Part shown: positions 54,767-64,000 of the stretch, piece after piece
How positions within the stretch are numbered: position 1 is the stretch's first letter
Layout: each line of letters opens with the position of its first letter
Assembly: GCA_017439585.1 (NCBI GenBank)
Contig: JAFSIV010000023.1
Span: 18,398-82,397, forward strand
Source of the DNA: Clostridia bacterium
GTDB lineage: Bacteria; Bacillota; Clostridia; Oscillospirales; Acutalibacteraceae
Direction of reading: 5' to 3'
DNA length: 64,000 nt
Notes under the pieces: generated by a model
What the model was told of the DNA's origin: nothing
The model's database searches: none
What the model saw: only the letters and a program-made list of their open reading frames with translations
Position numbers and translations under genes: made by a program

Positions 54767-55609
54767 TTACAGTTTTAATGCTTTTGCGATTTCTTTTGCG
54801 GTGTCCTCTATTGAAAGAGCCTTTGTGTTAACCTTAAAGCCTATTTGCTTTAAGGCATATAAAAGCTCGGTGGTTTGAGGAACATCAAGACCTACTTCCT
54901 TTAACTGCTTAACATTTTGGAATATATCCTCGGGTTTGCCGTCATTAATAATCTCACCGTCGTTCATAACGATAACGCGGTCGGCATTTTCTGCCTCCTC
55001 CATATAATGAGTTATCAAAACAACGGTAATATTCTTTTCTTTGTTAAGAAAATGAAGGGTTGAAATAATTTCGGCTCTGCCTTTCGGGTCGAGCATTGCG
55101 GTAGGCTCGTCCAAAACTAAAACATCGGGAGACATTGCAATTATTCCTGCAATCGCAATTCTTTGCTTTTGACCGCCCGATAGCTTATGAGGGGTTGATT
55201 TTCTGAATTCATACATTCCAACCGATTTTAAAGCCTCGTCAACACATTCGCGGATTTTCTGAGGCTCTAGCCCTAAGTTTTCAGGACCAAAAGCCACATC
55301 CTCCTCAACTATTGAAGCAATAAGCTGATTATCGGGATTTTGAAAAACTAACCCTACTTTTCTTTTGATTTCGAGTTCCTTTTCCTCGTCGCGAGTGTTC
55401 ATACCGTCAACAATAATATCGCCTGAGGAGGGAGTATTAAGTCCGTTTAAAAGCTTGGCTAAGGTTGATTTGCCTGAGCCGTTATGACCTAAAATCACCG
55501 TAAAGCTACCCTTTTTGATACTAAGGGATATATTATTTAGAGCGATATGAGAAATACCCTCGTCGGTATAAGAATAGGTTGCGTTTTTAATTTCAATTAT
55601 ATTATCCAT
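54767..55609 (-). CDS. ecfA1: Energy-coupling factor transporter ATPase EcfA1
   Basis: 280 residues from the ATG at 55609, which overlaps the methyltransferase stop by eight bases (an in-frame GTG at 55615 is less likely). Walker A is GHNGSGKSTLAKLLNGL, the Q-loop FQNPDNQLIASIVEEDVAFG, the signature TPHKLSGGQKQRIAIAG, Walker B VLVLDEPTAMLDPKG and the switch ITHYMEEA. The FQNPDNQ block is characteristic of EcfA1. Confidence 0.94.
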   Translation of the reverse strand: MDNIIEIKNATYSYTDEGISHIALNNISLSIKKGSFTVILGHNGSGKSTLAKLLNGLNTPSSGDIIVDGMNTRDEEKELEIKRKVGLVFQNPDNQLIASIVEEDVAFGPENLGLEPQKIRECVDEALKSVGMYEFRKSTPHKLSGGQKQRIAIAGIIAMSPDVLVLDEPTAMLDPKGRAEIISTLHFLNKEKNITVVLITHYMEEAENADRVIVMNDGEIINDGKPEDIFQNVKQLKEVGLDVPQTTELLYALKQIGFKVNTKALSIEDTAKEIAKALKL

Positions 55610-56474
55610 TATCACTTTTCCAAATAGTAGTATTACCGCAGGGAAGACTAATGCCTTTTGCGGTTATATTGAGACCAATTTCGTCGGTAAAAATTTCGCC
55701 TTTGCGATTTTTAGCAACATAGGTTTTAACCATAAAGTTTAAAATAGTGGGTGATAGACCGCCTGTATAAGAATTTAAAAAGAAAAATAAAGCATCATCA
55801 CTTAAAAGCTTTCCGGTTTCCTCTAAAAGCTCGGATAATTGTTGCTCTAATTTCCAAACCTCGCCGTTTGGACCTCTGCCATAAGAGGGAGGGTCCATAA
55901 TAATCGCATCATACTTTTTGCCTCGGCGGATTTCTCTTTTAACGAATTTCAAGCAATCATCAACAATCCAACGGACAGGTCTATCTATAACACCTGAGGA
56001 ATTTGCGTTTTCCTTTGCCCATTGAACCATACCTTTTGAGGCGTCAACATGGGTTACCGATGCGCCCGCCTTTAAGCAAGCCACAGTAGCTCCGCCTGTA
56101 TAAGCAAATAGATTAAGCACTGAAATCTCTCTGCCGGCATTTTTTATTAGCTTGTCTGCAAGAGTCCAGTTAACTGCTTGCTCGGGAAAAAGACCTGTAT
56201 GCTTAAAGCCCATAGGTTTAAGATTAAAGGTTAATTCGTTATATTTTATAGACCAAACATCAGGAACATTTTTAAGCTTTTCCCAATAACCGCCGCCTGA
56301 ATTTGAACGGTGGTAAACCGCATTGGCTTTATTCCATCGGTTATCTTGTTTTGTGCCGTTCCAGATAACCTGAGGGTCGGGGCGAATTAGTATAACATCT
56401 CCCCAGCGTTCAAGTCTTTGACCGTTATCGGCATCTAAAAGCTCGTAATCCGAAAATCCTTCTACTGTTCTCAT
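55602..56474 (-). CDS. Class I SAM-dependent methyltransferase (RlmI/RlmK-like)
   Basis: 290 residues. An N-terminal beta region (about 1-85) precedes a Rossmann methyltransferase domain: motif I VLNLFAYTGGATVACLKAG (about 118), VTHVDASKGMVQWAKEN, and the catalytic-site motif IIMDPPSYGRGP (about 195). The DPPSYGRG block is seen in 23S rRNA cytosine-5 and guanine-N2 methyltransferases of the RlmI/RlmL-C type. There is no PUA domain as in full-length RlmI, so the RNA target is uncertain. It sits 13 bases after ruvB. Confidence 0.83.
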   Translation of the reverse strand: MRTVEGFSDYELLDADNGQRLERWGDVILIRPDPQVIWNGTKQDNRWNKANAVYHRSNSGGGYWEKLKNVPDVWSIKYNELTFNLKPMGFKHTGLFPEQAVNWTLADKLIKNAGREISVLNLFAYTGGATVACLKAGASVTHVDASKGMVQWAKENANSSGVIDRPVRWIVDDCLKFVKREIRRGKKYDAIIMDPPSYGRGPNGEVWKLEQQLSELLEETGKLLSDDALFFFLNSYTGGLSPTILNFMVKTYVAKNRKGEIFTDEIGLNITAKGISLPCGNTTIWKSDNG

Positions 56475-56487
56475 AAATTAAAATTCC

Positions 56488-57528
56488 TTAAAAAATAGAT
56501 TGTTGAGCAGTTTCTTTGCTATCGTAACCTAAATGCTCCATAGCAAGCTTTGTTACGCATCTGCCTCGCGCAGTTCTGGTTAAAAATCCAATTTGCATAA
56601 GGTAAGGCTCATAAACATCCTCAATGGTTATAGCTTCCTCGCCGATTGCGGCAGCGAGTGTATCAAGACCTACGGGACCGCCTGAATAATGAGTTATAAT
56701 CGTTTCGAGCATCTTTCGGTCGAAATCGTCAAGACCAAGCTCGTCTATTTCAAATCTGGATAAAGCCGCTGAGGCGGTTTTTTCATTTATAACACCGTTA
56801 TATTCGACCTGAGCTATATCGCGAACGCGTTTTAAAAGGCGGTTTGCAATACGCGGAGTGCCTCTCGAACGGGAGGCGATTTCCAAAGCACCGTCGCGGT
56901 CGATTTCAATTCCTAAAATTCCTGCCGAGCGGATAACAATTTCGGCTAACTGCTCAGGGCTATAAAGTTCTAACCTTAAAAGAACGCCGAAACGGTCACG
57001 CAAGGGGGCGGTAAGCTGACCTGAACGGGTGGTAGCGCCCACCAATGTAAAATGCGGAACATCAAGTCTTATAGACCTCGCCGACGGACCTTTTCCAATG
57101 ATAATATCAAGCGAAAAATCCTCCATTGCAGGATATAGTATTTCTTCAACATTTCTTGAAAGTCGGTGAATTTCGTCTATAAACAAAACATCTCCTTCTT
57201 CAAGAGAGGTTAAAATTGCAACAAGGTCGCCCTGTTTTTCGATTGCAGGACCTGAGGTTACTCTGAGGTTAACCCCCATTTCGCGAGAAACGATACTTGC
57301 CAGTGTGGTTTTGCCAAGTCCCGGAGGGCCGTATAGCAAAACATGGTCGAGCGATTCTTTTCTCTGCAAAGCGGCGGTTATATAAATTCTAAGATTTTCT
57401 TTAACCTTATCCTGACCGATATATTCAGACAAGGATTTAGGTCTTAACGATAATTCCGCCTCGTCGTTTGAGCTGTTATACTCGGGAGAAACTATGCGGT
57501 TTTCAAAATCCATTTCTTGCTCTATCAA
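56488..57528 (-). CDS. ruvB: Holliday junction branch migration helicase RuvB
   Basis: 346 residues from a TTG nine bases after AGGAGG. The RuvB core begins [20 protein letters not shown]. Walker A is [15 protein letters not shown], Walker [17 protein letters not shown], then the sensor [18 protein letters not shown] and the C-terminal winged helix with [10 protein letters not shown] hexameric ATPase that drives branch migration with RuvA. The genes lie in the order ruvC-ruvA-ruvB. Confidence 0.98.
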   Translation of the reverse strand: MIEQEMDFENRIVSPEYNSSNDEAELSLRPKSLSEYIGQDKVKENLRIYITAALQRKESLDHVLLYGPPGLGKTTLASIVSREMGVNLRVTSGPAIEKQGDLVAILTSLEEGDVLFIDEIHRLSRNVEEILYPAMEDFSLDIIIGKGPSARSIRLDVPHFTLVGATTRSGQLTAPLRDRFGVLLRLELYSPEQLAEIVIRSAGILGIEIDRDGALEIASRSRGTPRIANRLLKRVRDIAQVEYNGVINEKTASAALSRFEIDELGLDDFDRKMLETIITHYSGGPVGLDTLAAAIGEEAITIEDVYEPYLMQIGFLTRTARGRCVTKLAMEHLGYDSKETAQQSIF

Positions 57529-57531
57529 TTT

Positions 57532-58134
57532 TTATAACCTCCTTGCAAGTGCCTTTAAGGCTTGTTTTATAAGCTCATCAGTTGAAAGTGTGTTATCAAG
57601 TCTAGCTACTGTAAGCGAGGCTTCGCCCTTAGTGTATCCAAGGGCAACAAGCGCTTCAACCGCTTCCGAAGTGTTAGAAGAAGTAACGGCGGTTTTAACA
57701 GCCGAAATTTCGTTGTTTTCAGAAGAAGTTATGCTTCCAACCTTTTCTCTAAGCTCTAAAATAATTCTTTGAGCGAGTTTAATTCCAACTCCGCTTGCAA
57801 CGGTTAATGCCTTGGCATCGCCCGCTGCAATACTTAAAGTTACCTGAGAAGCCGAAAGGTCGGATAAAATGGAAATGCCGATTTTAGCACCAACTCCGTT
57901 AACCGAGGTTATAAGCTTAAAGGTTTCAAGCTCGTTTGAATCTATAAACCCGTAAAGGTCCATAGCATCCTCGCGGACTACCATATAGGTATAAAGAAAA
58001 ACCTCGTTGTTTATTTGGGGCAGGCGGTTTAGAGTGTTTTTGGTAACAAAGCATTTGTATCCAACTCCGCCGCATTCAACAACCGCAACAGCAGTATCCT
58101 TATAAATTAAAGTTCCTCTTAAAGAAGCTATCAT
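57532..58134 (-). CDS. ruvA: Holliday junction DNA helicase subunit RuvA
   Basis: 200 residues with the three RuvA domains: an N-terminal OB fold (MIASLRGTLIYKD..), a helix-hairpin-helix pair (about 70-140: VNGVGAKIGISILSDLS and GVGIKLAQRIILELR) and a C-terminal three-helix domain that binds RuvB (ALVALGYTKGEASLTV). The ATG overlaps the ruvC stop (ATGA). It binds four-way junctions. Confidence 0.97.
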   Translation of the reverse strand: MIASLRGTLIYKDTAVAVVECGGVGYKCFVTKNTLNRLPQINNEVFLYTYMVVREDAMDLYGFIDSNELETFKLITSVNGVGAKIGISILSDLSASQVTLSIAAGDAKALTVASGVGIKLAQRIILELREKVGSITSSENNEISAVKTAVTSSNTSEAVEALVALGYTKGEASLTVARLDNTLSTDELIKQALKALARRL

Positions 58135-58637
58135 TTTCTTGCCTCCGTATATATCTTAGAATAGTTAGAGCCTGAGTAATGCGCGTGGCAAATGGCGAGA
58201 GCCAAAGCGTCAGCCGTGTCATCAGGTTTAGGGACTGCCTTTAATTTGAGCAGATTTTTAACCATATCCATAACCTGAAACTTTTCGGCTCTGCCATAAC
58301 CCGTAACCGCTTGTTTTACTTGAAGCGGCGTGTATTCAAAAACCTCGATACCGGCATTTTGAGCCGCCAAAACTATAACACCGCGAGCCTGAGCTACATC
58401 AATGGCGGTTGTTGTGTTAGTGTTAAAGTAAAGCTTTTCGATTGCGATGCATTCGGGTTTATGAGTTTCGATAAGATAGGTTATATCGTCATATATAGAT
58501 TTGAGTCTTTTTGGAAATTCCATACCGGCGGGGGTTGTTACTGCACCGAAATTTATAACACTAAATTTACCCGACTGATGCTCAATAATACCATATCCGA
58601 CTGTGGCATATCCCGGATCTATTCCCAAAATTCTCAC
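58131..58637 (-). CDS. ruvC: Holliday junction resolvase RuvC
   Basis: 168 residues from a GTG at 58637 (mature start RILGIDPGYATVGYG). A longer frame from an ATG at 58667 overlaps the -10 element and the predicted transcription start, so it cannot be the normal start. The four catalytic acids are recognisable in ILGIDPG (D7), IAIEKLYF (Glu), and KPDDTADALALAICH (two Asp). It cuts Holliday junctions. First gene of the minus-strand unit. Confidence 0.95.
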   Translation of the reverse strand: MRILGIDPGYATVGYGIIEHQSGKFSVINFGAVTTPAGMEFPKRLKSIYDDITYLIETHKPECIAIEKLYFNTNTTTAIDVAQARGVIVLAAQNAGIEVFEYTPLQVKQAVTGYGRAEKFQVMDMVKNLLKLKAVPKPDDTADALALAICHAHYSGSNYSKIYTEARK

Positions 58638-58670
58638 TTTAACACCCACTTTTATATAATTTGACATTAT

Positions 58671-58699
58671 ATTATATCATAATATAGCTTATACATCAA
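58671..58699 (-). promoter_or_regulatory. Promoter of the ruvCAB-ecf-truA unit
   Basis: On the minus strand TTGATG (58699-58694), 17 bases, a perfect TATAAT (58676-58671). Transcription should start near 58664, which fixes the ruvC start downstream of the ATG at 58667. Confidence 0.7.
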
Positions 58700-58892
58700 T
58701 ATTTTTTTATTTTAATTTTATATTTATATTATAATTATAATAGGCGAAAACCACGCGAATTTTATTCCAATTAATATCAATGCAAAAAATGAGTATTTGC
58801 GAGAAAAAACGAGTAAATAAGAGCATTTTAAAGTTTTTCTAAAACCAGGCAAACTTTTTACTGAAAAAACATCTAAAAACCATAAAATTTTC
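58700..58892. other. AT-rich divergent intergenic region, no gene seen
   Basis: Between the ruvC and potA promoters lie about 190 bases, very rich in A and T. I see no coding frame, strong hairpin or known regulatory motif. Confidence 0.6.
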
Positions 58893-58921
58893 TTGACATT
58901 TAAAGGTTTTCAATGTATATT
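58893..58921 (+). promoter_or_regulatory. Promoter of potABCD
   Basis: Consensus TTGACA (58893-58898), 17-base spacer, TATATT (58916-58921). The ribosome binding site AAGGAGAG comes before the ATG at 58980. Confidence 0.75.
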
Positions 58922-58979
58922 TTAATCTGTCGAATAATATCGTTTTTACAGTTAGAATTTTTCGTAAGGAGAGTGCTTT

Positions 58980-60125
58980 ATGAAAAACGAAAAAGTTAAT
59001 ATAGTTGAGCTTAAAGATGTTACCGTTTCGTTTGACGGTGAAAAAATTCTTGACGGCTTAAACCTTGAAATAAAAGATAAGGAATTTATAACCCTTTTAG
59101 GACCTTCCGGTTGCGGCAAGACTACAACTTTGAGGCTTATTGCAGGATTTTTAGAACCCGATAGCGGAGAGGTTGTTTTTGAGGGTAAGGTTATAAATGA
59201 TTTGCCGGCTTATAAGCGTCAGGTTAATACTATTTTTCAGCGTTATGCTCTCTTTCCGCATCTTAATGTTTATGAAAATATTGCGTTTGGTTTGAGAATT
59301 AAAAAGTTTAAGGAAAAGGAAATAAAAGAAAAGGTTGAAGAGATGTTAAAGCTTGTCAACCTTTCGGGACTTGAAAAGCGAAATATCGATACCCTTTCAG
59401 GCGGTCAGCAGCAGCGAGTTGCAATAGCGCGAGCTATTGCTAACTGCCCGAGAGTTTTGCTTTTGGATGAGCCATTGGCAGCGCTCGATTTAAAGCTTCG
59501 CAAGGATATGCAAAAGGAGCTTAAGAACATTCAGCAGCAGCTTGGAATAACCTTTATTTTTGTAACCCATGACCAAGAGGAAGCTCTAACAATGTCTGAT
59601 AGAGTTGTTGTTATGGATGGGGGCAAAATTCAGCAGGTTGGAACTCCGCAGGATATTTATAATGAGCCTCAAAATGCCTTCGTTGCTGACTTTATTGGCG
59701 AATCCAATATTGTTGACGGTAAAATGATTAAGGATTTTTATGTTGAATTTTCAGGTCAAAAATTCGATTGCCTTGATAAAGGCTTTTCTGAAAACGAGCT
59801 TGTTGATGTTGTTGTCAGACCTGAGGATGTTGATATTGTAGACTCCGGCAAGGGAATGCTTAAAGGTATTGTAACCTCGGTTTCTTTTTTGGGAGTTCAT
59901 TATGAGATTATCGTTGATATCGGCGGCTTTAAATGGATGATTCAAACAACCGACGAACATTTAGTAGACGAAGAAGTAGGTCTCTTTATTGAGCCTGATG
60001 CTATTCATATTATGAAAAAGAGCGAATATTCAGGTCTTTATGGCGATTATTCGAGTTACAGCGAGGAGATAGACCTTCTCTCAGAAGTAGATTATGTTGA
60101 GGAGGAGCCTGCCGTTGAAGAATAA
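58980..60125 (+). CDS. potA: Spermidine/putrescine ABC transporter ATPase
   Basis: 381 residues. ABC domain 1-240 with Walker [20 protein letters not shown]-loop [16 protein letters not shown], signature [14 protein letters not shown], Walker [13 protein letters not shown] and [14 protein letters not shown]. The C-terminal TOBE region (about 270-350) contains [10 protein letters not shown]. An unusually acidic tail (350-381, ending EEPAVEE) overlaps the potB start. Energises polyamine import. Confidence 0.95.
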   Translation: MKNEKVNIVELKDVTVSFDGEKILDGLNLEIKDKEFITLLGPSGCGKTTTLRLIAGFLEPDSGEVVFEGKVINDLPAYKRQVNTIFQRYALFPHLNVYENIAFGLRIKKFKEKEIKEKVEEMLKLVNLSGLEKRNIDTLSGGQQQRVAIARAIANCPRVLLLDEPLAALDLKLRKDMQKELKNIQQQLGITFIFVTHDQEEALTMSDRVVVMDGGKIQQVGTPQDIYNEPQNAFVADFIGESNIVDGKMIKDFYVEFSGQKFDCLDKGFSENELVDVVVRPEDVDIVDSGKGMLKGIVTSVSFLGVHYEIIVDIGGFKWMIQTTDEHLVDEEVGLFIEPDAIHIMKKSEYSGLYGDYSSYSEEIDLLSEVDYVEEEPAVEE

Positions 60126-60942
60126 AAGCTTAGGAAGCAAATTATTATCTGCGCCTTATATTGTTTGGGCGGCGCTGTTTATTATTGTTCCTCTTATTAT
60201 AATGTTATATTTTGCGCTTACCAATGAGGCAGGTGTTTTTACTCTTGCTAATTTAAGCGAAATAGGCAAATATAAAAAAGCCTTTGGGCTTTCAATTCTA
60301 TATGCAGCAATAGCAACGGTTATAACCTTGCTTTTGGCTTATCCTATGGCTTATTTTATGACCAAGCTTAAAATTAGCTCGCAGAGAATGCTTTTGCTTA
60401 TCGTTATGCTCCCGATGTGGATGAACTTCCTTATCCGTACTTATTCCTGGATTTCGATTTTAGCGAATACGGGTATTATAAATACTTTTTTGGGTAAATT
60501 GGGCTTTGGTCCCGTTCAGCTTATGTATACACCAGGTGCGGTTATTTTGGGTATGGTTTACGATTTCATACCTTATATGATATTGCCGATTTATTCGGTT
60601 ATGTCTAAGCTTGATAAATCGCTTTTAGAGGCTTCTGAGGACCTGGGCGCAAACGCTTTTACAAAGTTTAAAAAGGTTATTTTGCCCTTAACCCGACCAG
60701 GCATTATTTCGGGTATCACTATGGTTTTCGTGCCCTCGGTCAGCACCTTTTATATCTCTCAAAAGCTCGGCGGAAACAAGACTATGCTTATAGGCGATGC
60801 GATTGAGTATTTGTTTAACCTTGGTGTTGATTATTATAATATTGCGTCGGCTATTTCTATGGTGCTTATGATAATGATTTTGGTTTGCCTTTTCGTTATG
60901 AACAGGTTTAGCGATGACGATGACGGGGGTGTTGTAATATGA
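60115..60942 (+). CDS. potB: Spermidine/putrescine ABC transporter permease PotB
   Basis: 275 residues from a TTG at 60115, seven bases after AGGAGGAG. The longer frame from ATG 60094 would run through that site. Six membrane segments, with the conserved block [18 protein letters not shown] (about residues 100-117) typical of PotB and an EAA loop [21 protein letters not shown]. It overlaps potA by 11 bases and potC by four. Confidence 0.94.
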   Translation: MKNKSLGSKLLSAPYIVWAALFIIVPLIIMLYFALTNEAGVFTLANLSEIGKYKKAFGLSILYAAIATVITLLLAYPMAYFMTKLKISSQRMLLLIVMLPMWMNFLIRTYSWISILANTGIINTFLGKLGFGPVQLMYTPGAVILGMVYDFIPYMILPIYSVMSKLDKSLLEASEDLGANAFTKFKKVILPLTRPGIISGITMVFVPSVSTFYISQKLGGNKTMLIGDAIEYLFNLGVDYYNIASAISMVLMIMILVCLFVMNRFSDDDDGGVVI

Positions 60943-61748
60943 AAGCCTTAGCCCGTTTATATGTTGCTCTTATAATATTCTTTTTATATGCACCTGTGCT
61001 TGTTATGATAGTTTTTTCTTTTAATGAATCGGCAAGTGTCTGGGTTTTTCAGGGCGTTTCAACCAAATGGTATACAGGTCTTATTGCCGATACGGCTATG
61101 CTCAATGCCTTGAAGCATACCGTTATAATTGCGGTTTTAAGCGCGGTTATTTCCACTGTTTTAGGAACTGCGGCGGCAGTTGGTATTACGGGAATTAGAA
61201 ACAAGCTTTCTAAAAAGCTTTTAATGTCGGTTACTCAAATTCCTATGATGAATGCTGATATTGTAACCGGTATATCCCTTATGCTTTTGTTTATTTTTAT
61301 AGGTAAGCTTATAGGTCTTAACGAGTCTTTGGGATTTTTTACGGTGCTTTTAGCTCATATAACCTTTAATTTGCCTTATGTTATAATGTCGGTTTTGCCG
61401 AAGCTCAGGCAAACCGATTCAAAGCTTCGCGAGGCGGCGCTTGATTTGGGCTGTTCTCCTGTTCAGGCATTTTTTAAGGTTATATTGCCTGCGATTTCAA
61501 CCGGCGTTTTAACCGGATTTATTATGGCGTTCACCTTGTCGCTTGATGATTTTGTTATAAGCTATTTCACCTGCGGCCATTATCAAACGCTACCTATTAT
61601 TATATATAATATGACTAAAAAATCGGTAACTCCCGATACTTATGCTTTGTCTACCATAATTTTCGTGGCGGTTTTCGCGCTTTTAATATTTTATAATGTG
61701 TTGCAGAGCAAAACCGATAAAAAGTCTGCAAAACCAATTAGACATTAA
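60939..61748 (+). CDS. potC: Spermidine/putrescine ABC transporter permease PotC
   Basis: 269 residues, six membrane segments. Family blocks are FFLYAPVLVMIVFSFNES at the N-terminus, the EAA loop LREAALDLGCSPVQAFFKVILP and LSLDDFVISYFTCG, which is typical of PotC. The ATG overlaps the potB stop (ATGA), so the two are translated together. Confidence 0.95.
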   Translation: MKALARLYVALIIFFLYAPVLVMIVFSFNESASVWVFQGVSTKWYTGLIADTAMLNALKHTVIIAVLSAVISTVLGTAAAVGITGIRNKLSKKLLMSVTQIPMMNADIVTGISLMLLFIFIGKLIGLNESLGFFTVLLAHITFNLPYVIMSVLPKLRQTDSKLREAALDLGCSPVQAFFKVILPAISTGVLTGFIMAFTLSLDDFVISYFTCGHYQTLPIIIYNMTKKSVTPDTYALSTIIFVAVFALLIFYNVLQSKTDKKSAKPIRH

Positions 61749-61784
61749 GATATTTTCATAAATTTAATTTGAAAGGTGGAAAAA

Positions 61785-62897
61785 ATGAAAAATATTAAAT
61801 TTCGTTCATTATCGCTTGTGATAATGGTATGCATTGTAACCCTTCTTTTTTCTTCCTGCGGATATGATTATGTTGATTTAGAGCTCAGAGGAAAATATGA
61901 CCGTTCTCTCGAAGGTACGGTTTTAACCGTTTATAACTGGGGCGAATATATTTCAGACGGTTCTGATGGTACGATAGATGTTAACCGCGAGTTCGAAAAG
62001 CTTACCGGTATAAAGGTTAATTATTTAACCTTTGAAAGCAACGAAACGATGTTTTCTCAGGTTGAAAACGGCGGCGTTAATTATGATATAGTAATCCCCT
62101 CGGATTATATGATACAGCGTATGATAAAAGAGGGTATGCTAGACGAAATAGATACAACCGCTCTTTCTAACTATGACCTTATTGCTGAGGATTATAAAGG
62201 TGTTTATTTCGACCCTGAGGAGAAATACAGTGTTCCTTTTAATGTTGGAATGGTTGGTATTATATATAATGGTAAATACATTAAAGATATTGAGCATAGC
62301 TGGAATGTTCTTTGGGATGAGAAGTATAAGGATATGGCTCTCAATTTCAATAACCCGAGAGACGCTTTCATGACGGCTCAGATTTTGCAGGGAACAGACC
62401 TTAATTCAACCAACGAAAAAGAATGGGAGGCTGCTGCCGAGCTTCTTAAAAAGGGTAAGAAAAATTTGCAAGGCTATGTTATGGATGAGGTTTACGGTAA
62501 AATGGAAACCGGTGAGGCATATATCGCGCCTTATTATGCAGGAGACTATTTGACTATGGTGGAAACCAATCCTGACTTAAAGTTTTTCTATCCAAAGGAA
62601 GGCACTAATATATTTATAGATTCAGCTTGCATTTTAAAGAGCGCCGAAAATAAAGCGGCGGCTATGATGTATATAAACTTTTTGTTAGAGCCTCAGATTG
62701 CAACCGCTAATGCGGATTATATAGGATATGCAAGTCCTAATACTGCGGTTATAAATAATGAAGATTATTATTACTATGGAAACGAGATTTTATATCCTAA
62801 AAAAGAGGATATGCCGGCTGTTCAGTATTACCACGATATAGATGAAAAAATTCGCAGAAAATACGAATTGCTTTGGATTGATATTAAGCTATATTAG
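61785..62897 (+). CDS. potD: Spermidine/putrescine-binding lipoprotein PotD
   Basis: 370 residues from the ATG at 61785, behind AAAGGTGG (an in-frame GTG at 61776 lies in that site). The lipobox is LFSSC with Cys25. The binding domain starts VLTVYNWGEYISDG and contains NYDIVIPSDYMIQRM, VPFNVGMVGIIYN and NFNNPRDAFMTAQI, all typical of PotD. It captures polyamines outside the membrane for PotBC. Last gene of potABCD. Confidence 0.95.
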   Translation: MKNIKFRSLSLVIMVCIVTLLFSSCGYDYVDLELRGKYDRSLEGTVLTVYNWGEYISDGSDGTIDVNREFEKLTGIKVNYLTFESNETMFSQVENGGVNYDIVIPSDYMIQRMIKEGMLDEIDTTALSNYDLIAEDYKGVYFDPEEKYSVPFNVGMVGIIYNGKYIKDIEHSWNVLWDEKYKDMALNFNNPRDAFMTAQILQGTDLNSTNEKEWEAAAELLKKGKKNLQGYVMDEVYGKMETGEAYIAPYYAGDYLTMVETNPDLKFFYPKEGTNIFIDSACILKSAENKAAAMMYINFLLEPQIATANADYIGYASPNTAVINNEDYYYYGNEILYPKKEDMPAVQYYHDIDEKIRRKYELLWIDIKLY

Positions 62898-62909
62898 ATT
62901 CAAATTAAG

Positions 62910-62953
62910 CAGAGGAGAAAGGCTTGATTTTAAAGCGTTTTTCCTCTGTTTTT
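62910..62953 (+). terminator. Rho-independent terminator after potD
   Basis: CAGAGGA (62910-62916) and TCCTCTG (62942-62948) close a long imperfect stem (inner AAAGGCTT/AAGCGTTTT) followed by TTTTT. Confidence 0.75.
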
Positions 62954-62991
62954 ATATCTGAAAAAATTTTTAAAAAAAGTTAAAAAAATGC

Positions 62992-63020
62992 TTGCATTTT
63001 GTGAGAAAGTGTGTTATTAT
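62992..63020 (+). promoter_or_regulatory. Promoter of the S10 ribosomal operon
   Basis: TTGCAT (62992-62997), 17 bases, TATTAT (63015-63020), about 285 bases ahead of rpsJ. Confidence 0.65.
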
Positions 63021-63026
63021 ACGAGA

Positions 63027-63303
63027 GTACGCTGTGAAAGTATGGCGTAAAACACATGCGTTGATGCGGGAGGTGGCCCATCTCGAATGGGGAAATTTCC
63101 GCGGAGTATGTCCGATTTTAAACCGGGCGAAAGAATCAGGAGTACATAAGGGAAACTTGCGACCTTTATGTGCAACGGCAGAGCAATCTGCCGTCCGGAA
63201 TTGACTGTAACCCCAGCAATATCCGGTTTTATAATGCACCCATAAGAAACACACGGTGCGTTGTATGTTTTGCCCGCCAACTATTTAAGGAGGCGAAATT
63301 CAC
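63027..63303 (+). ncRNA. Structured S10-operon leader (possible ribosomal-protein autoregulation site)
   Basis: About 275 bases of GC-richer, non-coding leader. Visible stems are GCGG..CCGC enclosing CCCAT-CTCGA-ATGGG (63066-63106), CATAAGG..CCTTTATG (about 63146-63171) and GGCAGA-GCAA-TCTGCC (63177-63192). Leaders of S10 operons in other bacteria bind ribosomal protein L4. Whether this one does is inference. The ribosome binding site AAGGAGG lies at its end. Confidence 0.5.
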
Positions 63304-63615
63304 ATGGCAGTGAAGGAAAAAATTCGTATCAGAATTAAGGGTTATGACCATGCACTTGTAGACCAGTCCGCTGAGAAGATAGTGGAAACCGCTAAACGTA
63401 CAGGCGCTAGGGTATCAGGTCCCGTACCGCTACCCACCGAAAAGGAAGTTGTAACCATCTTGCGTGCTGTTCATAAGTATAAGGATAGCCGTGAGCAGTT
63501 CGAAATGCGAACCCACAAAAGACTCATCGATGTTATCAGACCTTCCAACAAAACTGTTGAGGCTTTAACAGGACTTGAGCTCCCCGCCGGTGTTGAAATC
63601 GAAATCAAGCTTTAA
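63304..63615 (+). CDS. rpsJ: 30S ribosomal protein S10
   Basis: 103 residues, full length for S10: starts [20 protein letters not shown] and contains [21 protein letters not shown] and [10 protein letters not shown]. It joins the 30S head and, as NusE, transcription antitermination. First gene of the S10 operon, before rplC. Confidence 0.99.
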   Translation: MAVKEKIRIRIKGYDHALVDQSAEKIVETAKRTGARVSGPVPLPTEKEVVTILRAVHKYKDSREQFEMRTHKRLIDVIRPSNKTVEALTGLELPAGVEIEIKL

Positions 63616-63693
63616 TATATATTAAGGTGTCGAGATTTTAACCGCGAGGTCATGTTGGTGAAAACCAACCAATAACCAAAGGAGGAAAAAACA

Positions 63694-64000
63694 ATGCAAA
63701 AAGGTATCGTTGGCAAGAAGCTTGGTATGACTCAGCTTTTTGATGCAAACGGAAATGTTGTTCCGGTTACTGTAATTGAAGCAGGTCCCTGCGTTATTTC
63801 GCAGAAGAAAACAACCGAGAACGACGGTTATGAGGCTGTTCAAATCGGCTATGGCGATTTAAAGGCTTCTAAGGTTAACAAACCTATGAAAGGTCACTTT
63901 GCAAAAGGTGATGTTGCTCCGAAGAAGGTTCTTCGTGAGTTCCGCTTTGAAGATGTTTCCGCTATGAACGTTGGCGACATTATTAAAGCAGATATCTTTG
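63694..64000 (+). CDS. rplC: 50S ribosomal protein L3 (3' end outside window)
   Basis: 102 complete codons from the ATG at 63694 behind AAAGGAGG. The N-terminus [20 protein letters not shown] is the L3 hallmark. The frame runs off the window. A short GTTGGT-GAAA-ACCAAC hairpin lies between rpsJ and this gene (63654-63669), too weak in U residues to be a terminator. Confidence 0.98.
   Translation, partial: MQKGIVGKKLGMTQLFDANGNVVPVTVIEAGPCVISQKKTTENDGYEAVQIGYGDLKASKVNKPMKGHFAKGDVAPKKVLREFRFEDVSAMNVGDIIKADIF

Noticed and set aside
58638-58667. RuvC starting at the ATG at 58667
   Set aside because: That ATG lies upstream of the predicted transcription start and adds residues absent from the family. 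GTG 58637 gives the standard N-terminus.
62970-63280. Short open frames on both strands inside the S10 leader
   Set aside because: They overlap the promoter and the RNA stems, have no good ribosome binding sites and resemble no protein.

Overview
The window is AT-rich and carries Gram-positive signals throughout: AGGAGG-type ribosome binding sites, TTGACA/TAAAAT promoters with 17-base spacers, RNase Y, an ECF transporter module, and CvpA and DUF5711 proteins. It also has a glycine riboswitch and a hairpin-rich intergenic repeat of a type I associate with Oscillospirales. The best guess is a gut-type, low-GC member of Clostridia (Oscillospirales-like). No rRNA, tRNA, CRISPR array, phage gene or transposase was found.

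Layout. Bases 1-2647 (minus) hold a two-gene unit: a glycosidase-like TIM-barrel protein cut by the window edge and a sugar-phosphate isomerase/epimerase-like protein. An AraC regulator (2862-3701) is followed by a 30.7 kb run of plus-strand genes (3885-34572) that reads as a polysaccharide utilization locus for a beta-glucan. It contains a membrane-anchored GH16, two solute-binding proteins and two pairs of ABC sugar permeases, an NHL/Yip1 membrane protein, and a DUF5696 lipoprotein. Further on are a giant repeat-dockerin-GH16 protein, a GH16 without a signal peptide, a second giant repeat protein, a glycerophosphodiesterase-like protein, a GH65 phosphorylase with beta-phosphoglucomutase, a GH3 glucosidase and an SGNH esterase. 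The likely flow is outside cleavage by GH16, capture and import of oligosaccharides, then GH3, GH65 and beta-PGM delivering glucose and glucose 6-phosphate. No ABC ATPase is encoded in this locus.

Bases 34630-39162 (minus) are a rhamnose operon (rhaB-rhaA-rhaD) with its AraC-type regulator. Bases 39323-45025 (plus) hold single genes: a mannose-6-phosphate isomerase, a sugar nucleotidyltransferase, an FAD/Rieske oxidoreductase, TspO, and a glycine-riboswitch-controlled AGCS symporter. Bases 45248-58637 (minus) are housekeeping: a membrane protein, RNase Y behind a structured leader, and a possible ten-gene unit ruvC-ruvA-ruvB-methyltransferase-ecfA1-ecfA2-ecfT-truA-DUF5711-cvpA, with a ClpE-like ATPase at its end. 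Bases 58980-62897 (plus) are a complete potABCD polyamine transporter. Bases 63304-64000 begin the S10 ribosomal operon (rpsJ, partial rplC) behind a long structured leader.

The most notable points are the beta-glucan locus with seven copies of a roughly 280-residue repeat module spread over two giant secreted proteins, the DUF5696 and NHL/Yip1 genes of unknown function between the transporters, an alpha-glucoside phosphorylase set beside a glycerophosphodiesterase-like gene inside an otherwise beta-glucan locus, and several RNA-level devices (an OFF-type glycine riboswitch, a terminator hairpin that also buries the tspO ribosome binding site, and structured leaders before rny and rpsJ).
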